From CAVPDG01 sp963702535 (lineage in GTDB: Bacteria > Chloroflexota > Anaerolineae > Anaerolineales > UBA4823): a stretch of 64,000 nucleotides of DNA. A program made the position numbers and the translations under genes. Below are positions 9,165 through 19,861 of the stretch, in pieces. Position 1 is the stretch's first letter, and each line of letters starts with the position of its first letter. The stretch covers positions 1 to 64,000 of the forward strand of contig CAVPDG010000016.1 of NCBI GenBank assembly GCA_963702535.1. The letters are read 5' to 3'. Under the pieces are notes generated by a model. The model saw only the letters and a list, made by a program, of their open reading frames with translations. It searched no databases and was not told the origin of the DNA.

Positions 9165-10052
9165 ATGGGCAAATCTCGACTTTTGATCGTGGAAGACGAC
9201 TTCGATATCTCCAACATGCTGCGTATCTATTTCAGCGGGCTGCACTATGATGTAGACGTTGCCCCGCGCGGCGCGGTCGCCCTGGAGAAGACGCGCCAGA
9301 ACCTGCCGCATCTGATCATCCTGGACATCATGCTCCCGGACATCGACGGCTTCGAGGTCTGCCGCATCTTGCGCACCAACACGCGCACCAGCCACGTGCC
9401 GATCATCTTTCTCACCCAGAAAGACGAGCGCCGCGACAAGCTGCAAGGGCTGGAGCTGGGCGCCGACGATTACATCACCAAGCCCTTCGATATCGAGGAG
9501 CTCAAGCTGCGCGTGCAGCGCGCCATCAGCCGCGCCGAGCAGCAGAGCCTGACCGACCCGCGCTCCGGTCTGCCCGCCGGGCGCCTGATCGAGGAGCAAT
9601 TGCGCCGTATCATCCGCCAGCAGGGCTGGGCGCTGATGGACGTCCGCATCAACCAGTTCGACGCCTTCCAGGAAGTGTACGGCTTCGTGGCGGGCGACGA
9701 CGTGCTGCGCTTTACCGCCATGCTGATCAACGAGCTCGTCGACCAGCGCGGCTCGCCGGACGATTTCATCGGGCACACCGGCGGCGACCACTTCATTTTG
9801 ATCACCAGCGAGAGCGCGGCTGAAGGGCTGCGCCAGGCGCTCAAATCCCGCTTCGCAGAGGAGATCCAGACCCATTACAGCTTCCTGGACCGCCAGCAGG
9901 GCTACATGCTGGCAAGCGATGAGAGCGGGGGGCAGGTCAAAACGCCGCTGATGACCCTGGCGGTGGGCATCGTCTCGCCCTCCAGCCACCAGTTCTCCGA
10001 TATCCGCGAGATCACCGAGCTGGCGGCTGAAGCCCGCCGCGAAGACGCCTGA
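9165..10052 (+). CDS. Response regulator: receiver plus degenerate GGDEF domain
   Basis: Intact, 295 residues, with AGGGAGG-type ribosome site (GGGAGGTCCTTATG). Residues 5-120 are a CheY-like receiver: acidic pair EDD (10-12), phospho-acceptor Asp in ILDIMLPD, Thr in FLTQKD, Lys in ITKPFD. From about 130 the sequence follows the GGDEF fold (LTDPRSGLPAGRLIEEQL; DVRINQFDAFQEVYG). The signature is GGDHF, so the catalytic Glu is a His and diguanylate cyclase activity is doubtful. It probably acts as a partner of the giant kinase 21 bases downstream. Confidence 0.85.
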   Translation: MGKSRLLIVEDDFDISNMLRIYFSGLHYDVDVAPRGAVALEKTRQNLPHLIILDIMLPDIDGFEVCRILRTNTRTSHVPIIFLTQKDERRDKLQGLELGADDYITKPFDIEELKLRVQRAISRAEQQSLTDPRSGLPAGRLIEEQLRRIIRQQGWALMDVRINQFDAFQEVYGFVAGDDVLRFTAMLINELVDQRGSPDDFIGHTGGDHFILITSESAAEGLRQALKSRFAEEIQTHYSFLDRQQGYMLASDESGGQVKTPLMTLAVGIVSPSSHQFSDIREITELAAEARREDA

Positions 10053-10073
10053 ACCTTGCCGGCTTGAGGGCGT

Positions 10074-13000
10074 ATGGATCCGGTTATCCTGGGATTGGTG
10101 CTGGTTGCTGTGGGAGCAGGGCTGTTAGCCCTCGCCCTGCTCTACCTGCGCGCCCTGCAGCGCATGCCGCCCGCGGCAGAAGCGCCCGCTGCGCCCCTCC
10201 TGCCGGATAGCTCGGAAGCCGTGCTGCTGGTCAAGACGGGCGGCAAGATCGCCTACGCCAGCCAGGCTGCCCGCCAGCTCTTCGCCCTGGATGGGCAGGA
10301 GCCGGACCTGGAAAGCCTGGCGCGCCGCATCAGCCCGCGGGACGCCTTTCTTGCACTGTGCGCCGCCGAAGGGCAGGCGAGCTTCTCCCTGCGCGGGCAG
10401 CCTTTGGATGGCGTTTCCTACCGCGTCCCTCTGGACGGGGCGCCCGCCCTGCTGGTAACCCTGCGCCGCCCGGCTCTGGCGGCGGAGGAGAGCGCCGGCG
10501 CCAGCCGCTCGCTGGACCGCTTCCTGCAGCTCAGCCAGGCGATCAACCTCAACCTGGACCTGGAAGCCACGCTCAAGGCGATCCTGGAGCAGGTCGCCGG
10601 CTTGCTCCCTGCCGATTACCTGGAGATCACCGTCTGGCAGGCGGATGAAAAGCGCCTGGCGCCTTACCGCCTGGCGAGCGCCGGCGAGGACCGCCGCCTG
10701 GAGAAGACCGGCGAGCGCTATTCCGCGGAGCGCGGCTACACAGGCTTGCTCTTCAGCCAGCGCCAGCCCCTGCTCATCCGCGATCAAGCGCGCTTCCATC
10801 AAGAGAATCCACGGGTGGAAGCCAAGGGCTATCCATTCGCCGCCTTCCTCGGCTTGCCTCTGCTGGTGGAGGGCAACCCGGTGGGCACGCTCGAGCTGGC
10901 TTCACTCACCCCGGATGCCTACTCGGAGAAAGACGTGCAGGTACTGCGCCTGGTTGCAGACCAGGCAGCCGTTGCCGTGCAGCACGCCGTGCTCTATCGC
11001 CAGGGAGAGCGCCGCCTGCAGGAGAGCGCCGCCCTGGCGCAGCTCACCGCGGCGGTCAGCGCCTTGCGCAGCCCGGAGGAGCTGTTCACCCGCCTGATCG
11101 AGACCATCCACCCGCTGCTGGAGGTGGAAGCGCTGGGCTTCCTGATCTACGACGAGGAGCGCCGCATCCTCGAAGGCAAATACCCGTTCATCGGCGTCCA
11201 GCCCACCATGCTGAGCTGGGCGCGCTTCCCCATCCCACCCGGCTCGGAAGCTGAGAGCATCTGGCTCGCGCAGGTCACCCTCACATCGCAGGAAGCCCAG
11301 TCAGACGAGCGCCTGCGCCTCTTCGGACTGGACCTGCTGGCGGTGACTGCCGGCATCCAGACCTGCGCCCTGGAGCCGTTGCTCTCCGGCGAGCGCATGC
11401 TCGGCTATTTGCTGGCGGGCGACAAGCGCGATGGCACGGCTTTCACTCCCGGCGACCTGCAATTGCTGCGCATCGTCGCTGCCCAGGTCTCCCCGCTGAT
11501 TGAGAACGCCGCCCTGGTGCAACAGTCCAACCGGCGGGCGCAGCGGGCTGAGACCTTGCGGCGCATCGCCAGCCTGATCGGCTCGACCGCCACGCTGGAC
11601 GAGGTGCTCAAATACTCCCTGCAAGACGCCGCCCGCCTGCTGGCGGCGGAGCGCGCCGCCATCTTCCTGCTCGACGAAAACCGCGGCGCCCTGCGCCTGC
11701 ATAGCGATTCGCTCTTCGGCATCCCGCCAGAGCTCGCCTTGCAGATCGGCAGCTTACCCACCGACGATCCGCAGTACCGCCAGACGATCACCGAGCAACA
11801 AGCAGCCTACCTGAGCGACGACGCCCTCGAGGATACCGAGCTGCTGCCGGTTTACAGCCACATGGCGCGCCTGATGGACATCCGCGCGCTGATGATCGTG
11901 CCGCTCATCGTGCGCGAGCGCGCCATCGGCGAGCTGGTCTTCGGTAGCCAGAAGCCCGGTCTTTTCCACAGCGGGGACGTGCCGACCATCAGCACCGCCG
12001 CCGGTCAGCTCGCCGGCGCCATCCAGCAGACGCGCCTCTCCTCTCAAACCGACGAAAGCCTGCGCCAGCGCGTCGACCAGCTCACCTCGCTCACCCGCAT
12101 CAGCCGCGAGCTAAACAGCACCCTGGACCTGCAGCGGCTGCTGCAGCGCGTCTTCGAAGAGACCATCCAGACCACATCCGCCGACTGCGGGGCGATCCTC
12201 TTATTAGGGCTGGACGAAGCTTCCTCCCGCCCGGCGCAGATCATGCTCCAGCTCGGCGACCCGCACCCCGCCCAGATCAGCCCTGCCGAGCAGGCAGTGA
12301 TCGAGCGGAACGAGACCCTGATCATCAAGGATTTCGAAGCTACAATCGATATCCGCCCCACCAGCCGCGGGCTTGCGCCCATCTCCCAGCCCGCCCATCC
12401 CGGCGTGCGCTCCGCCATGATCGTGCCCATCGCTTACCAGGAGCGCGTTGCCGGGCTGATCCACCTGCACTCGCGCTCGCCGCACCGCTTCGACGAGACC
12501 GCGCGTGGCATCGCCGAGACCCTGGCGATCCAGGCTGCGATCGCCATCGGCAACGCCCTGCGCTACCAGGAGCAGGTGCGCCGCGGCGAGCTGCTCAACC
12601 GCCGCGTCGAGACCCTGGCGAAAGTCCTGGAGGTCAACCAGGCAATGCAGGCGGAGCAGTCGCTGGAACAGGCGCTGACCAAGATCGCCCTCGTCATCCG
12701 GGAAGCCACACCCTTCGACAGCGTCCTGATCAGCGTCTATGACGAACAGAGCGCCGCCATGCAGCGCCTGGCGAGCGCCGGGCTGTCCGAGGCAGATATG
12801 GACCTGCTGCGGGGGCATCCCCAGCCGTGGAGCGCCGTCGCCCAGATCCTGCAGCCGGATTTCGCCATCGCAGGCGCTTATTTCATCCCCTATGAGCGCC
12901 TGCCCATCGTGCCTGCCGATATCCATACCGTTACCATCCTGCCATTGGACGGCGGTTATTGCTGCGCAAAGCGAGAATGGCGCCGCCTGGAACCCCGAAG

Positions 13001-16000
13001 ATATGTTCTTCATCCCCCTGGCAAGCTCCGACGGCGCTCCGCTGGGGTTGATCAGCCTGGACGCCCCCCGCGACGGTCTGCGCCCCGACCGCACCACCAT
13101 CGAATCGCTGGAGATCTTCGCCGCCCAGGCGGTAGTGGTCATCGAGAACCGCCGCCGCTTGGAAGCCCTGGAAGCCAGCCTGGGCGATACGCGCTTCAGC
13201 CTGGCGCAGATGCAGGAAGCGGCTGCAGCCAGCCAGGGTTTGTTGGTGAAAGAAGCCGAGCAGGACCTGGCAATCGCCAGCCTGAGCCAGCGCGCCGAGC
13301 GCATCCGCAGCGGCATGGATATCGCCGAGGTGATCAATCGCCAGGCTGACCGCCCGGGCATCCTGCACGCCCTGGGCAGCGAGCTCATGCAGCGCATGCA
13401 GATGGACCTGGCGCTGGCGGCTGAAAATGGTCCCCACGGTCCGCGCCTGATCTACACGCTGGGCAGCCTGCCGCGCGAGATGAACGTCGAAGCCCTGCTC
13501 GGGCAGCTCAACCCGCTCAGCCGCTGCCTGCAGAGCGGTGAGATCCTGCTCGTCGCCCAGGTGGAGGCAAGCCCCGAGTGGTCTGCGTCGCCCCTGCTGC
13601 AGGCTGCCGGCGCATCTGGGTTCATCTGCCTGCCTGTGCCGGGACAGGGCGGGCTGGATTCCGCCGTGCTGGCGCTCAGCCGCAGCCCGCTACCCGCATT
13701 TACCGCCGAAGATGAGCAGCTCTACAGCCTGCTCGCCCGCCTGGCGGGCATCAGCCTGCAGAACGCCGGCTTATTGAGCCAGACCAGCCAGCGCCTGGAG
13801 GAGGTCAACCTGCTGCTGGACTTCAGCCGCCAGCTCGGCAGCCTGGACCCCGCTCACATCCTGCACACCCTGGTGGAGAGCGCCCGGCGCTTGCTGCCCC
13901 AGGCGGAGGCGTGCATGGTCGCCGTGTGGGATGCCCGGCAGGGCTTGCTGATCCCGCAAGCCGCCAGCGGCTATAACGACCCGCAGCGCCTGCTGGAGAT
14001 CGCCTACCACGCCGGCGAGGCGCCGCCGGGACAGGCTTTCCAGGACGGCGCGGCGCTGCGCCTGGAGGAGGTCGATTTCGCCCGCCAGTACGAGCTCTCG
14101 CCCGAGAACCTGCTGCGCTACCGGGACGCCACCGCCGGGCGCCTGCCGGTCTCCAGCCTGCTGGTGCCGCTCAAGCAGTCGCCCCAAGCCGATGCCCTGG
14201 GCGTGCTGGTGCTGGACAGTTATTCAGCTCCCGCCGCCTTCTCCACGGCAGACCAGGCGCTGGTGGGATCTCTGGCGCAACAGACCGCCCTGAATTTAGA
14301 GAACACGCGCCTGTACCGCGCCGCCGAGCAGCGCGCAGCCCAATTGCACGCTCTTACCCAGGCAGCCGGAAGCATCACTTCCAACCTCGAGCCGCAGGCG
14401 CTGGTCGATTCGCTGCTCGACCGGCTGGCTGCCATCCTGCCTTACGACACCGGCGCCATCTGGCTGCTGGAGGAAGGTCAGGCAACCGTGCGCGCGGCGC
14501 GCGGCTTCAAAGACGCCGAGGAGCGCATCGGCATTCGCGTGGCGGTGGAAGACAGCCTGCTGCTGAGTGAGATGATCAATACCGCCCGCCCCGTCTCCGT
14601 GGGCGACGTGCGCTGGGATGAGCGCTTCCCCTCGCTGGCGGAGCCGGAGCAGCTCTCCTGGCTCGGTCTGCCGCTGCTCGCCAGCCGCAAGGTTACCGGG
14701 CTGATCGCTCTGGAGAAGACCGAAGCCGATTTTTACACCCCGGAAGATATCCAGATCGCTGCCACCTTCGCCGGTCAGGCTGCCGTGGCTCTGGAGAACG
14801 CCCGCCTCTTCCAGGACAGCCTCAGCCGCGCCTTCGAGCTGGATGAGCGCACGCAGCGCCTGGAGATGCTCAACCGCCTCACCTCGTCTCTGAGCGAAAC
14901 GCTGGACGCGGCGCGCATCCTGGAGATCAGCAGCCGCGAGCTTTTCCAGGCGATGCATTGTTCCAGCGTCTCCGCCTTGCTCTTCGATCCCGAGGGTCAA
15001 GCATTCGTCATGGCGGAGCATCCGCTGCTCACCCCTGAGCTGCCCGCACCCCTGCCCCAGGCGCCGCTCTTCGAGCGCATCCAGCAGACCCTGGGCGTCT
15101 ATTACAGCGAGGCGAGCGCCACAGACGCCAATCTCGCCCCCCTGGCAGAGCACCTCGCCAGCCACGGCACGCGCTCTCTGCTTGTCCTGCCCCTCGCCAC
15201 CGGCGAGGATCTGCACGGGTTGTTCCTCGTGCACGTCAAGGAGCCTTACCGCTTCCACTCGGATGAGGTCGGACTGGGGCGCACCATCAGCAGCCAGGCT
15301 GCCATCTCCATCCAGAACGCCAAGCTGTATGCCGAGACGCGCAGCCTGAGCGAAGACCTGGAGCAGCGCGTGCAAGAGCGCACCGCCGAGCTGGGGCTTG
15401 AGCACCAGCGCGCCGAAACCTTGCTGCGCATCATCACCGAGCTCTCCGCCAGCCTGGACCTGGAGCAGGTGCTCAACCGCACCTTGAAAGTGCTTAACGA
15501 GATCGTCGACGCCGAGCACATCAGCGTCCTGATCTTGCGCGAGGGGCAGACAAAGTTACACCACCTCGCCTCGGTGGGCTACATCCCCGTGCCGCACAGC
15601 ACCGAGCGCGTCACCGATTTCTCCTCCGACCAGGGGCTGGCAGGCTGGGTCATCTCGCACCGCACCCCGGCTCTCATCGACAACGTGCTGGACGATGAGC
15701 GCTGGGTGCAGCGCCCGGGGGCGCCTTCAGAGCACCGCAGCGCCATCGGCGTGCCGCTGATGATCGGCGCGGAAGCCCTGGGCGCCGTGCTCTTCTTCCA
15801 CCGCCAGCCGGGGCACTTCTCCGCCGCCCAGCTCGACCTGGTGCAGGCGGCTGCTAACCAGGTGGCTGTGGCGGTCAACAACGCCGAGCTGTACCGCCTG
15901 ATCCGCGACCAGGCTGAGGACCTGGGCAAGATGCTGCGCGACCAGCAGGTGGAAGCCAGCCGCTCGCGCGCCATCCTGGAGGCAGTCGCCGATGGCGTTC

Positions 16001-17026
16001 TGGTCACCGACGCCGGGAGCAGCGTCACCCTCTTCAACGCCTCCGCCGAGCGCATCCTGGAGATTGAAGCGCAGCCAGGTCATCAACCAGTCGTTGGATG
16101 CCTTCACCGGGCTCTTCGGGCGCGCCGCCCAGCCCTGGATGGACGCCATCCGTGGCTGGTCTGAGCACCCGGACCTGCCCCCCACCGGCGAGCGCTACGA
16201 GGAGCAGATCACCCTGGAAGACGGGCGCGTCGTCTCCGTGCACCTGGCGCCGGTCAGCCTGCGCAGCCAGTTCCTGGGCACCGTCTCCATCTTCCGCGAT
16301 ATCACCCACCAGGTGGAAGTGGACCGCTTGAAGTCGGAGTTCGTCGCCACGGTCAGCCACGAGCTGCGCACCCCCATGACCTCCATCAAGGGCTACGTCG
16401 ACATCTTGCTCATGGGCGCCGCCGGTGAATTGAGCGAGCGACAGTCGCACTTCCTGGAGATCGTGAAGAGCAACACCGAGCGCCTGACCGTGCTGGTCAA
16501 CGACCTGCTGGATATCTCACGCATCGAGAGCGGGCGGGAGACGCTCGCTTTGCAGCCGCTGGACGCCGGCGAAGCGGCGCGCTCCGCCGCGGAGCGCCTG
16601 GAGCGCCGCGCCCAGCAGGAGAACAAGCCCATGCGCGTGCGCGTCAAGGCGCCGCGCGGCTTGCCGCCCGTCAACGCCGACCCGGAGCGCCTGGCGCTCA
16701 TCCTGGATAACCTGCTCGAAAATGCCTACAACTATACCGAAGCCGGCGGTGATATCACCCTATCCCTGCACCCGCGCCGCGCTGAGGTGCAGATCGACGT
16801 ACAGGACAGCGGCATCGGCATCCCGCTCGACCTGCAGTCGCGCGTTTTCGATCGTTTCTACCGCGGCGAACATCCCTTCGTGCTGGCTACCTCCGGCACC
16901 GGGCTGGGTCTATCCATTGTCAAGCACCTGGTGGAGATGCACAACGGGCGCATCTGGCTGGAGAGCAGCGGCGCGCCCGGGCAGGGCAGCACCTTCTCCT
17001 TCACCTTGCCTGTCCATGGTATCTGA
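10074..17026 (+). CDS. Giant sensor histidine kinase with about ten GAF domains
   Basis: One protein of about 2316 residues split by frameshifts near 12966 and 16075. Order: N-terminal membrane helix (residues 4-25); PAS-like segment (45-130); tandem GAF domains starting near 150, 320, 495, 670, 860, 1085, 1243, 1427, 1598 and 1782, each marked by a helix such as ISRELNSTLDLQRLLQRVFE; PAS (about 1965-2080); HisKA with SHELRTPM near 2090; HATPase with N box NLLENAYNY, G1 DSGIGIP and G2 GTGLGLSIVKH. Catalytic motifs are complete. A GAGGG ribosome site precedes ATG 10074. The neighbouring receivers at 9165 and 17112 are the likely phospho-acceptors. Ten GAFs is unusually many; ligands unknown. 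Confidence 0.85.
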
Positions 17027-17111
17027 GCCTGACCCGACCGTGGAGGCGATGCTGCCATGAACGCCATCCCCTCTCTCTTACCATTCTCTATGCTCCATTC
17101 TCCATTCCCGA

Positions 17112-17492
17112 ATGCCTATGGCTAAAATCCTTATCGCTGAAGACGAACCCGATATCCGCGACCTGATCACCTTCACCTTACAGTTTGCCGGTCACCAGGT
17201 CACCGCCACCCCCAACGGCGAGGAAGCCTACCACAAAGCCGTGGAGGTGGTTCCCGACCTGATCCTGCTGGATGTGCGCATGCCGCGCATGACCGGCTAC
17301 GAAGCCTGCCAGGCGATCAAGGCACACCCGCAGACGGCCTCCATCCCGGTGGTTTTCCTGTCTGCCAAGGGGCAGGATGCCGAGGTGCAGACCGGGCTGG
17401 AAGCCGGCGCGGCCGAGTACATCATCAAGCCCTTCTCGCCCGACCAGCTCACCGAGCGGGTGCAGGCGATCCTCAAAAAGGCAGGCAAGTGA
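17112..17492 (+). CDS. Single-domain CheY-like response regulator
   Basis: An intact receiver of about 125 residues: acidic pocket EDEPD, acceptor Asp in LILLDVRMPRM, Ser in FLSAKG and Lys in IIKPFSPDQ. It has no output domain, so it works by protein contact, as in CheY/Spo0F-type relays. The second ATG (17118, MAKILIAEDE) is the more typical start. The stop overlaps the next start (GTGA at 17489), indicating translational coupling. It follows the giant kinase by 85 bases and is its probable substrate. Confidence 0.9.
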   Translation: MPMAKILIAEDEPDIRDLITFTLQFAGHQVTATPNGEEAYHKAVEVVPDLILLDVRMPRMTGYEACQAIKAHPQTASIPVVFLSAKGQDAEVQTGLEAGAAEYIIKPFSPDQLTERVQAILKKAGK

Positions 17493-18276
17493 GCGCGATC
17501 ATCCTGCGTGACGAGATCGTCCATTACGAGGTGCTCGGGCGCGGCCGCCCCACCCTCTTCCTGCACGACTGGGTGGGCTCCTGGCGCTACTGGATCCCCT
17601 GCATGCAAGCCGCCTCGGTCTCGTTCCGCGCCTACGCCCTCGACCTGTGGGGCTTCGGCGACACCGCCAAGAATCCCTCCTACTACTCCATCGACCAGCA
17701 GCTCAGCCTGCTGGAAGAGTTCCTCGAGGAGCTGGGCATCGGCAAGATCGCCGTGGTGGGTCACGGGCTGGGCGCCGTGCTTGCCCTGCTCTACGCCGCC
17801 CGCCGCCCGGGGAACGTCGACCGCATCCTGGCGGTCAGCCTGCCGCCCAAAGAGAGCGCCATCCAGCCCCGCCTGCGCCTGGCTGCCCCTGCCGAGCTGG
17901 CTGACTGGCTGCTGGGGCGCACCCCTGCCACCGAAGCCGCCTGGCTGGAGGCATGCAAAGCCGATCCACGCGCCATCGCCCTCTCGCTGGTCAGCCTGCA
18001 GAGCATAGACCTGGCTGCCCTGCCCGCCCGGGCGCAGGCGCCCTGCCTCATCGTCCACGGACTGGACGACCCTGCTGTATCCCCCCTGCCCGCCGAGCAG
18101 GCAGCAACCCTGCCGGAAGCGGCGCACGCCATCCCCCTCGAAGCCTGCGGGCACTTCCCCATGTTAGACGACCCATCCCGCTTCAACCGCCTGCTGATGG
18201 ATTTTCTCAGCCTGCCCTCCGGCGCCAGCCCGAGGCAGCTGCAACTAAAGAGGAATGGAAAAGAAGGGTGCGTTGA
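17489..18276 (+). CDS. Alpha/beta hydrolase-fold protein lacking the nucleophile Ser
   Basis: About 262 residues and clearly related to the hydrolase at 6378 (shared HYEVLGRGRP, LHDWVGSW, AYALDLWGFGDTAK). The nucleophile elbow reads GHGLGA instead of GxSxG, so the catalytic Ser is Gly. The acid (GLDDP) and His (CGHFPMLDD) are kept. It is probably a pseudoenzyme with a binding or regulatory role. GTG start overlapping the receiver stop. The natural C-terminus is KEEWKRRVR followed by TGA at 18274-18276, reached by adding one A in the AAA run near 18249. The nominal longer frame runs into the region beyond and is not real. Confidence 0.78.
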
Positions 18277-18294
18277 CATCACGTTAGTCCGTAG

Positions 18295-18321
18295 GTTGGG
18301 TTTCGCTCCGCTCAACCCAAC
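18295..18321. repeat. Inverted repeat between convergent genes
   Basis: GTTGGGTT (18295-18302) and AACCCAAC (18314-18321) enclose an 11-nt loop. It lies between the convergent hydrolase-like and reverse transcriptase genes and may act as a bidirectional terminator or a REP-like element. The rest of 18277-18457 shows no gene. Confidence 0.5.
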
Positions 18322-18457
18322 GGGTGCTGATCGTTTTTCGTCCGTAATTACCGAGATTTTTTCAAAAAAACTGGTAGGGGAGCTGATCCCCTCTTCCTGT
18401 TTCGGGAGAAGCCTTGTCCCGAGGAATCAGGGAGGTCTTGGGTTCACTCTACAGGGT

Positions 18458-19568
18458 TTAGCCCGAAAGGGGGTAGGTTCTTACCGGATAATCCGTAAAC
18501 AACCTCCTGCGCAATCGCCACGTATCACCATGCTCGGCATGTGCGATCCAGCAGCGCACTGACTCACTCATTTTCTCCAGGCTCAGCTCGCCATTCCGGT
18601 AGGCTTCTCGCTGGCGGCGAATGCGCTGCACAAAGCGCCGCACACTGCTGCGCCGCAGGCGGCGATGGGTGGGGAAGAGGACAAATCCACAAAAGTCAAT
18701 CCCGATATGAGTAGGAAAGATGACGATTTTTTTAGGATGCAGACGCAGGCGCCTTCCCAGGAACTCCCGGATGGAGGCTTTCCATTCGTGCAATTGGCCC
18801 TTCTCGTTCGAAAATAGCACAAAGTCGTCCATGTATCGCAGATACGCCGGACATTTCAAATCCTGCTTGACAAACATATCCAGCTCGTGCAAGTACACAT
18901 TCGCCCAGAACTGACTGGTCAGGTTGCCGATGGGCAGGCCACGCGGGCGCAAAAAGAGCAAACAGATCATCGCCCGGGAATAGCGTTTGTGGGGTTTCAT
19001 CTGCCTGGATGCCAGCCCCACTGTCGATGATACGGCTCGCCAGCCAGATAACCTGCGGATCGGCGATACGGCGGGCGAGCAGTGTTTTAAGGATTTGATG
19101 GTCAATTGATGGAAAATATTTGACCACATCGCCGTGGAATGCGTAGTTATATTTCTGCACCCAGGCCTGGCATTGATCCAACGCCGCGTGCGTACCTTTG
19201 CCGACCCGGCAGGCGTAGCTGTGATGGATAAAACGCGCTTCCCAGATCGGCTCGATCACCTGGCACAAGGCATGGTGCACGACCCGGTCGCGAAATGGCG
19301 CGGCGCTCACCAGGCGGCGCTTGGGTTCGAAGATATAGAAATTGTGGTAGCTGCCAGGTTGGTAGGTTTGCGCTCGCAGCTCCTCCTGTAAGCGCAGCAA
19401 ATTATTCTCCAGATCAAATTCAAAGCTGGCAACCGCCTCCCGCTGGCGCTTGCCACGTCTGGCCTGGCGGTATGCTTTGTAGAGATCCTCAAAGCTGCAT
19501 ATCTGCGGGTACAGGCGTTTATAAGTCTTCACGCTGATGGGTTGTTGTTGCTCCGCCCGGAGTTTCAC
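18458..19568 (-). CDS. DGR-type reverse transcriptase, frameshifted
   Basis: About 370 residues. Motif A region GDVVKYFPSIDHQ has the first catalytic Asp. The DGR-specific motif 4 IGNLTSQ follows GLP. Motif C is RYMDDFVLF with the Asp pair. Motif E/thumb region is GIDFCGFVLFPTHRRLR. The enzyme copies TR RNA into mutagenised cDNA. One extra A (plus strand) in the run 18951-18955 shifts the frame: removing it joins GDDLFAL to LRPRGLPIGN. The GTG at 19566-19568 is the longest start. A GTG at 19530-19532 (VKTYKRLYPQ) matches the usual N-terminus of this family better. Neither has a strong ribosome site. Confidence 0.9.
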
Positions 19569-19597
19569 CTATCATTGGCTACTGCACCGGGCGGAGC
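19550..19597. repeat. 11-bp inverted repeat spanning the RT start
   Basis: GCTCCGCCCGG (19550-19560) and CCGGGCGGAGC (19587-19597) are perfect complements with a 26-nt loop holding the GTG start at 19566-19568. In RNA the stem would place the first codons of the RT in a strong hairpin. Confidence 0.75.
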
Positions 19598-19608
19598 GGT
19601 TTATCTTT

Positions 19609-19634
19609 GGTTGGGCAGAACCTCCCGCCCAACC
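19609..19634. repeat. Hairpin between TR and RT
   Basis: GGTTGGGC (19609-19616) and GCCCAACC (19627-19634), 8 bp with a 10-nt loop, lie about 80 bases after the TR on the transcript. It is a candidate structural element of the template RNA that RT or Avd could recognise. Confidence 0.6.
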
Positions 19635-19713
19635 GGGAACAGGTCTGTCACCTTCTCTCTCAGCGACAGCGCCGCTCGTTCGAGACAGCGCACCTGGCCT
19701 TTGAGGAAACTGC

Positions 19714-19828
19714 CTGGGGAGAGCCCACAACGGAAGCCGATGTTGTTGTTGCGATTGTCAGGGTTGTTGTTGTTGCGGTTCGCCACGCGCAAGTTGTTCC
19801 AATTGTTGTTCCAGCTCCCGCCGCGGAT
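19714..19828 (-). repeat. DGR template repeat (TR)
   Basis: This 115-base copy of the 3' end of the target gene has nearly every variable codon as AAC or AAT (translation ...SWNNNWNNLRVANRNNNN...). Its 3' end shares 26 bases with the VR, starting CGGCTTCCG, the initiation-of-mutagenic-homing region. An open frame continues through it, but its meaning is as RNA template, not protein. Compared with the VR it is 3 bases shorter around the block AACCCTGACAAT. Confidence 0.93.
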
Positions 19829-19861
19829 CACCTTTTCGACCTGTCCCCAGCAAAAGCAGCC

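Noticed and set aside
12204..15519. Several minus-strand ORFs of 128-407 codons
   Set aside because: Antisense to the giant GAF kinase.
18277..18562. C-terminal extension of the nucleophile-less hydrolase
   Set aside because: It reads through non-coding DNA into the RT end; the homologous C-terminus ends at 18276 in the next frame.
19741..19810. TTGTTG-rich stretch looking like a microsatellite or CRISPR-like repeat
   Set aside because: These are the AAC/AAT codons of the TR read on the other strand; no spacer-repeat pattern exists, and no CRISPR array was seen anywhere in the window.
19601..19831. ORF of 76 codons through the TR (Asn-rich product)
   Set aside because: It is the template copy of the target gene's 3' end; its value is as RNA, and no start signal supports a protein.
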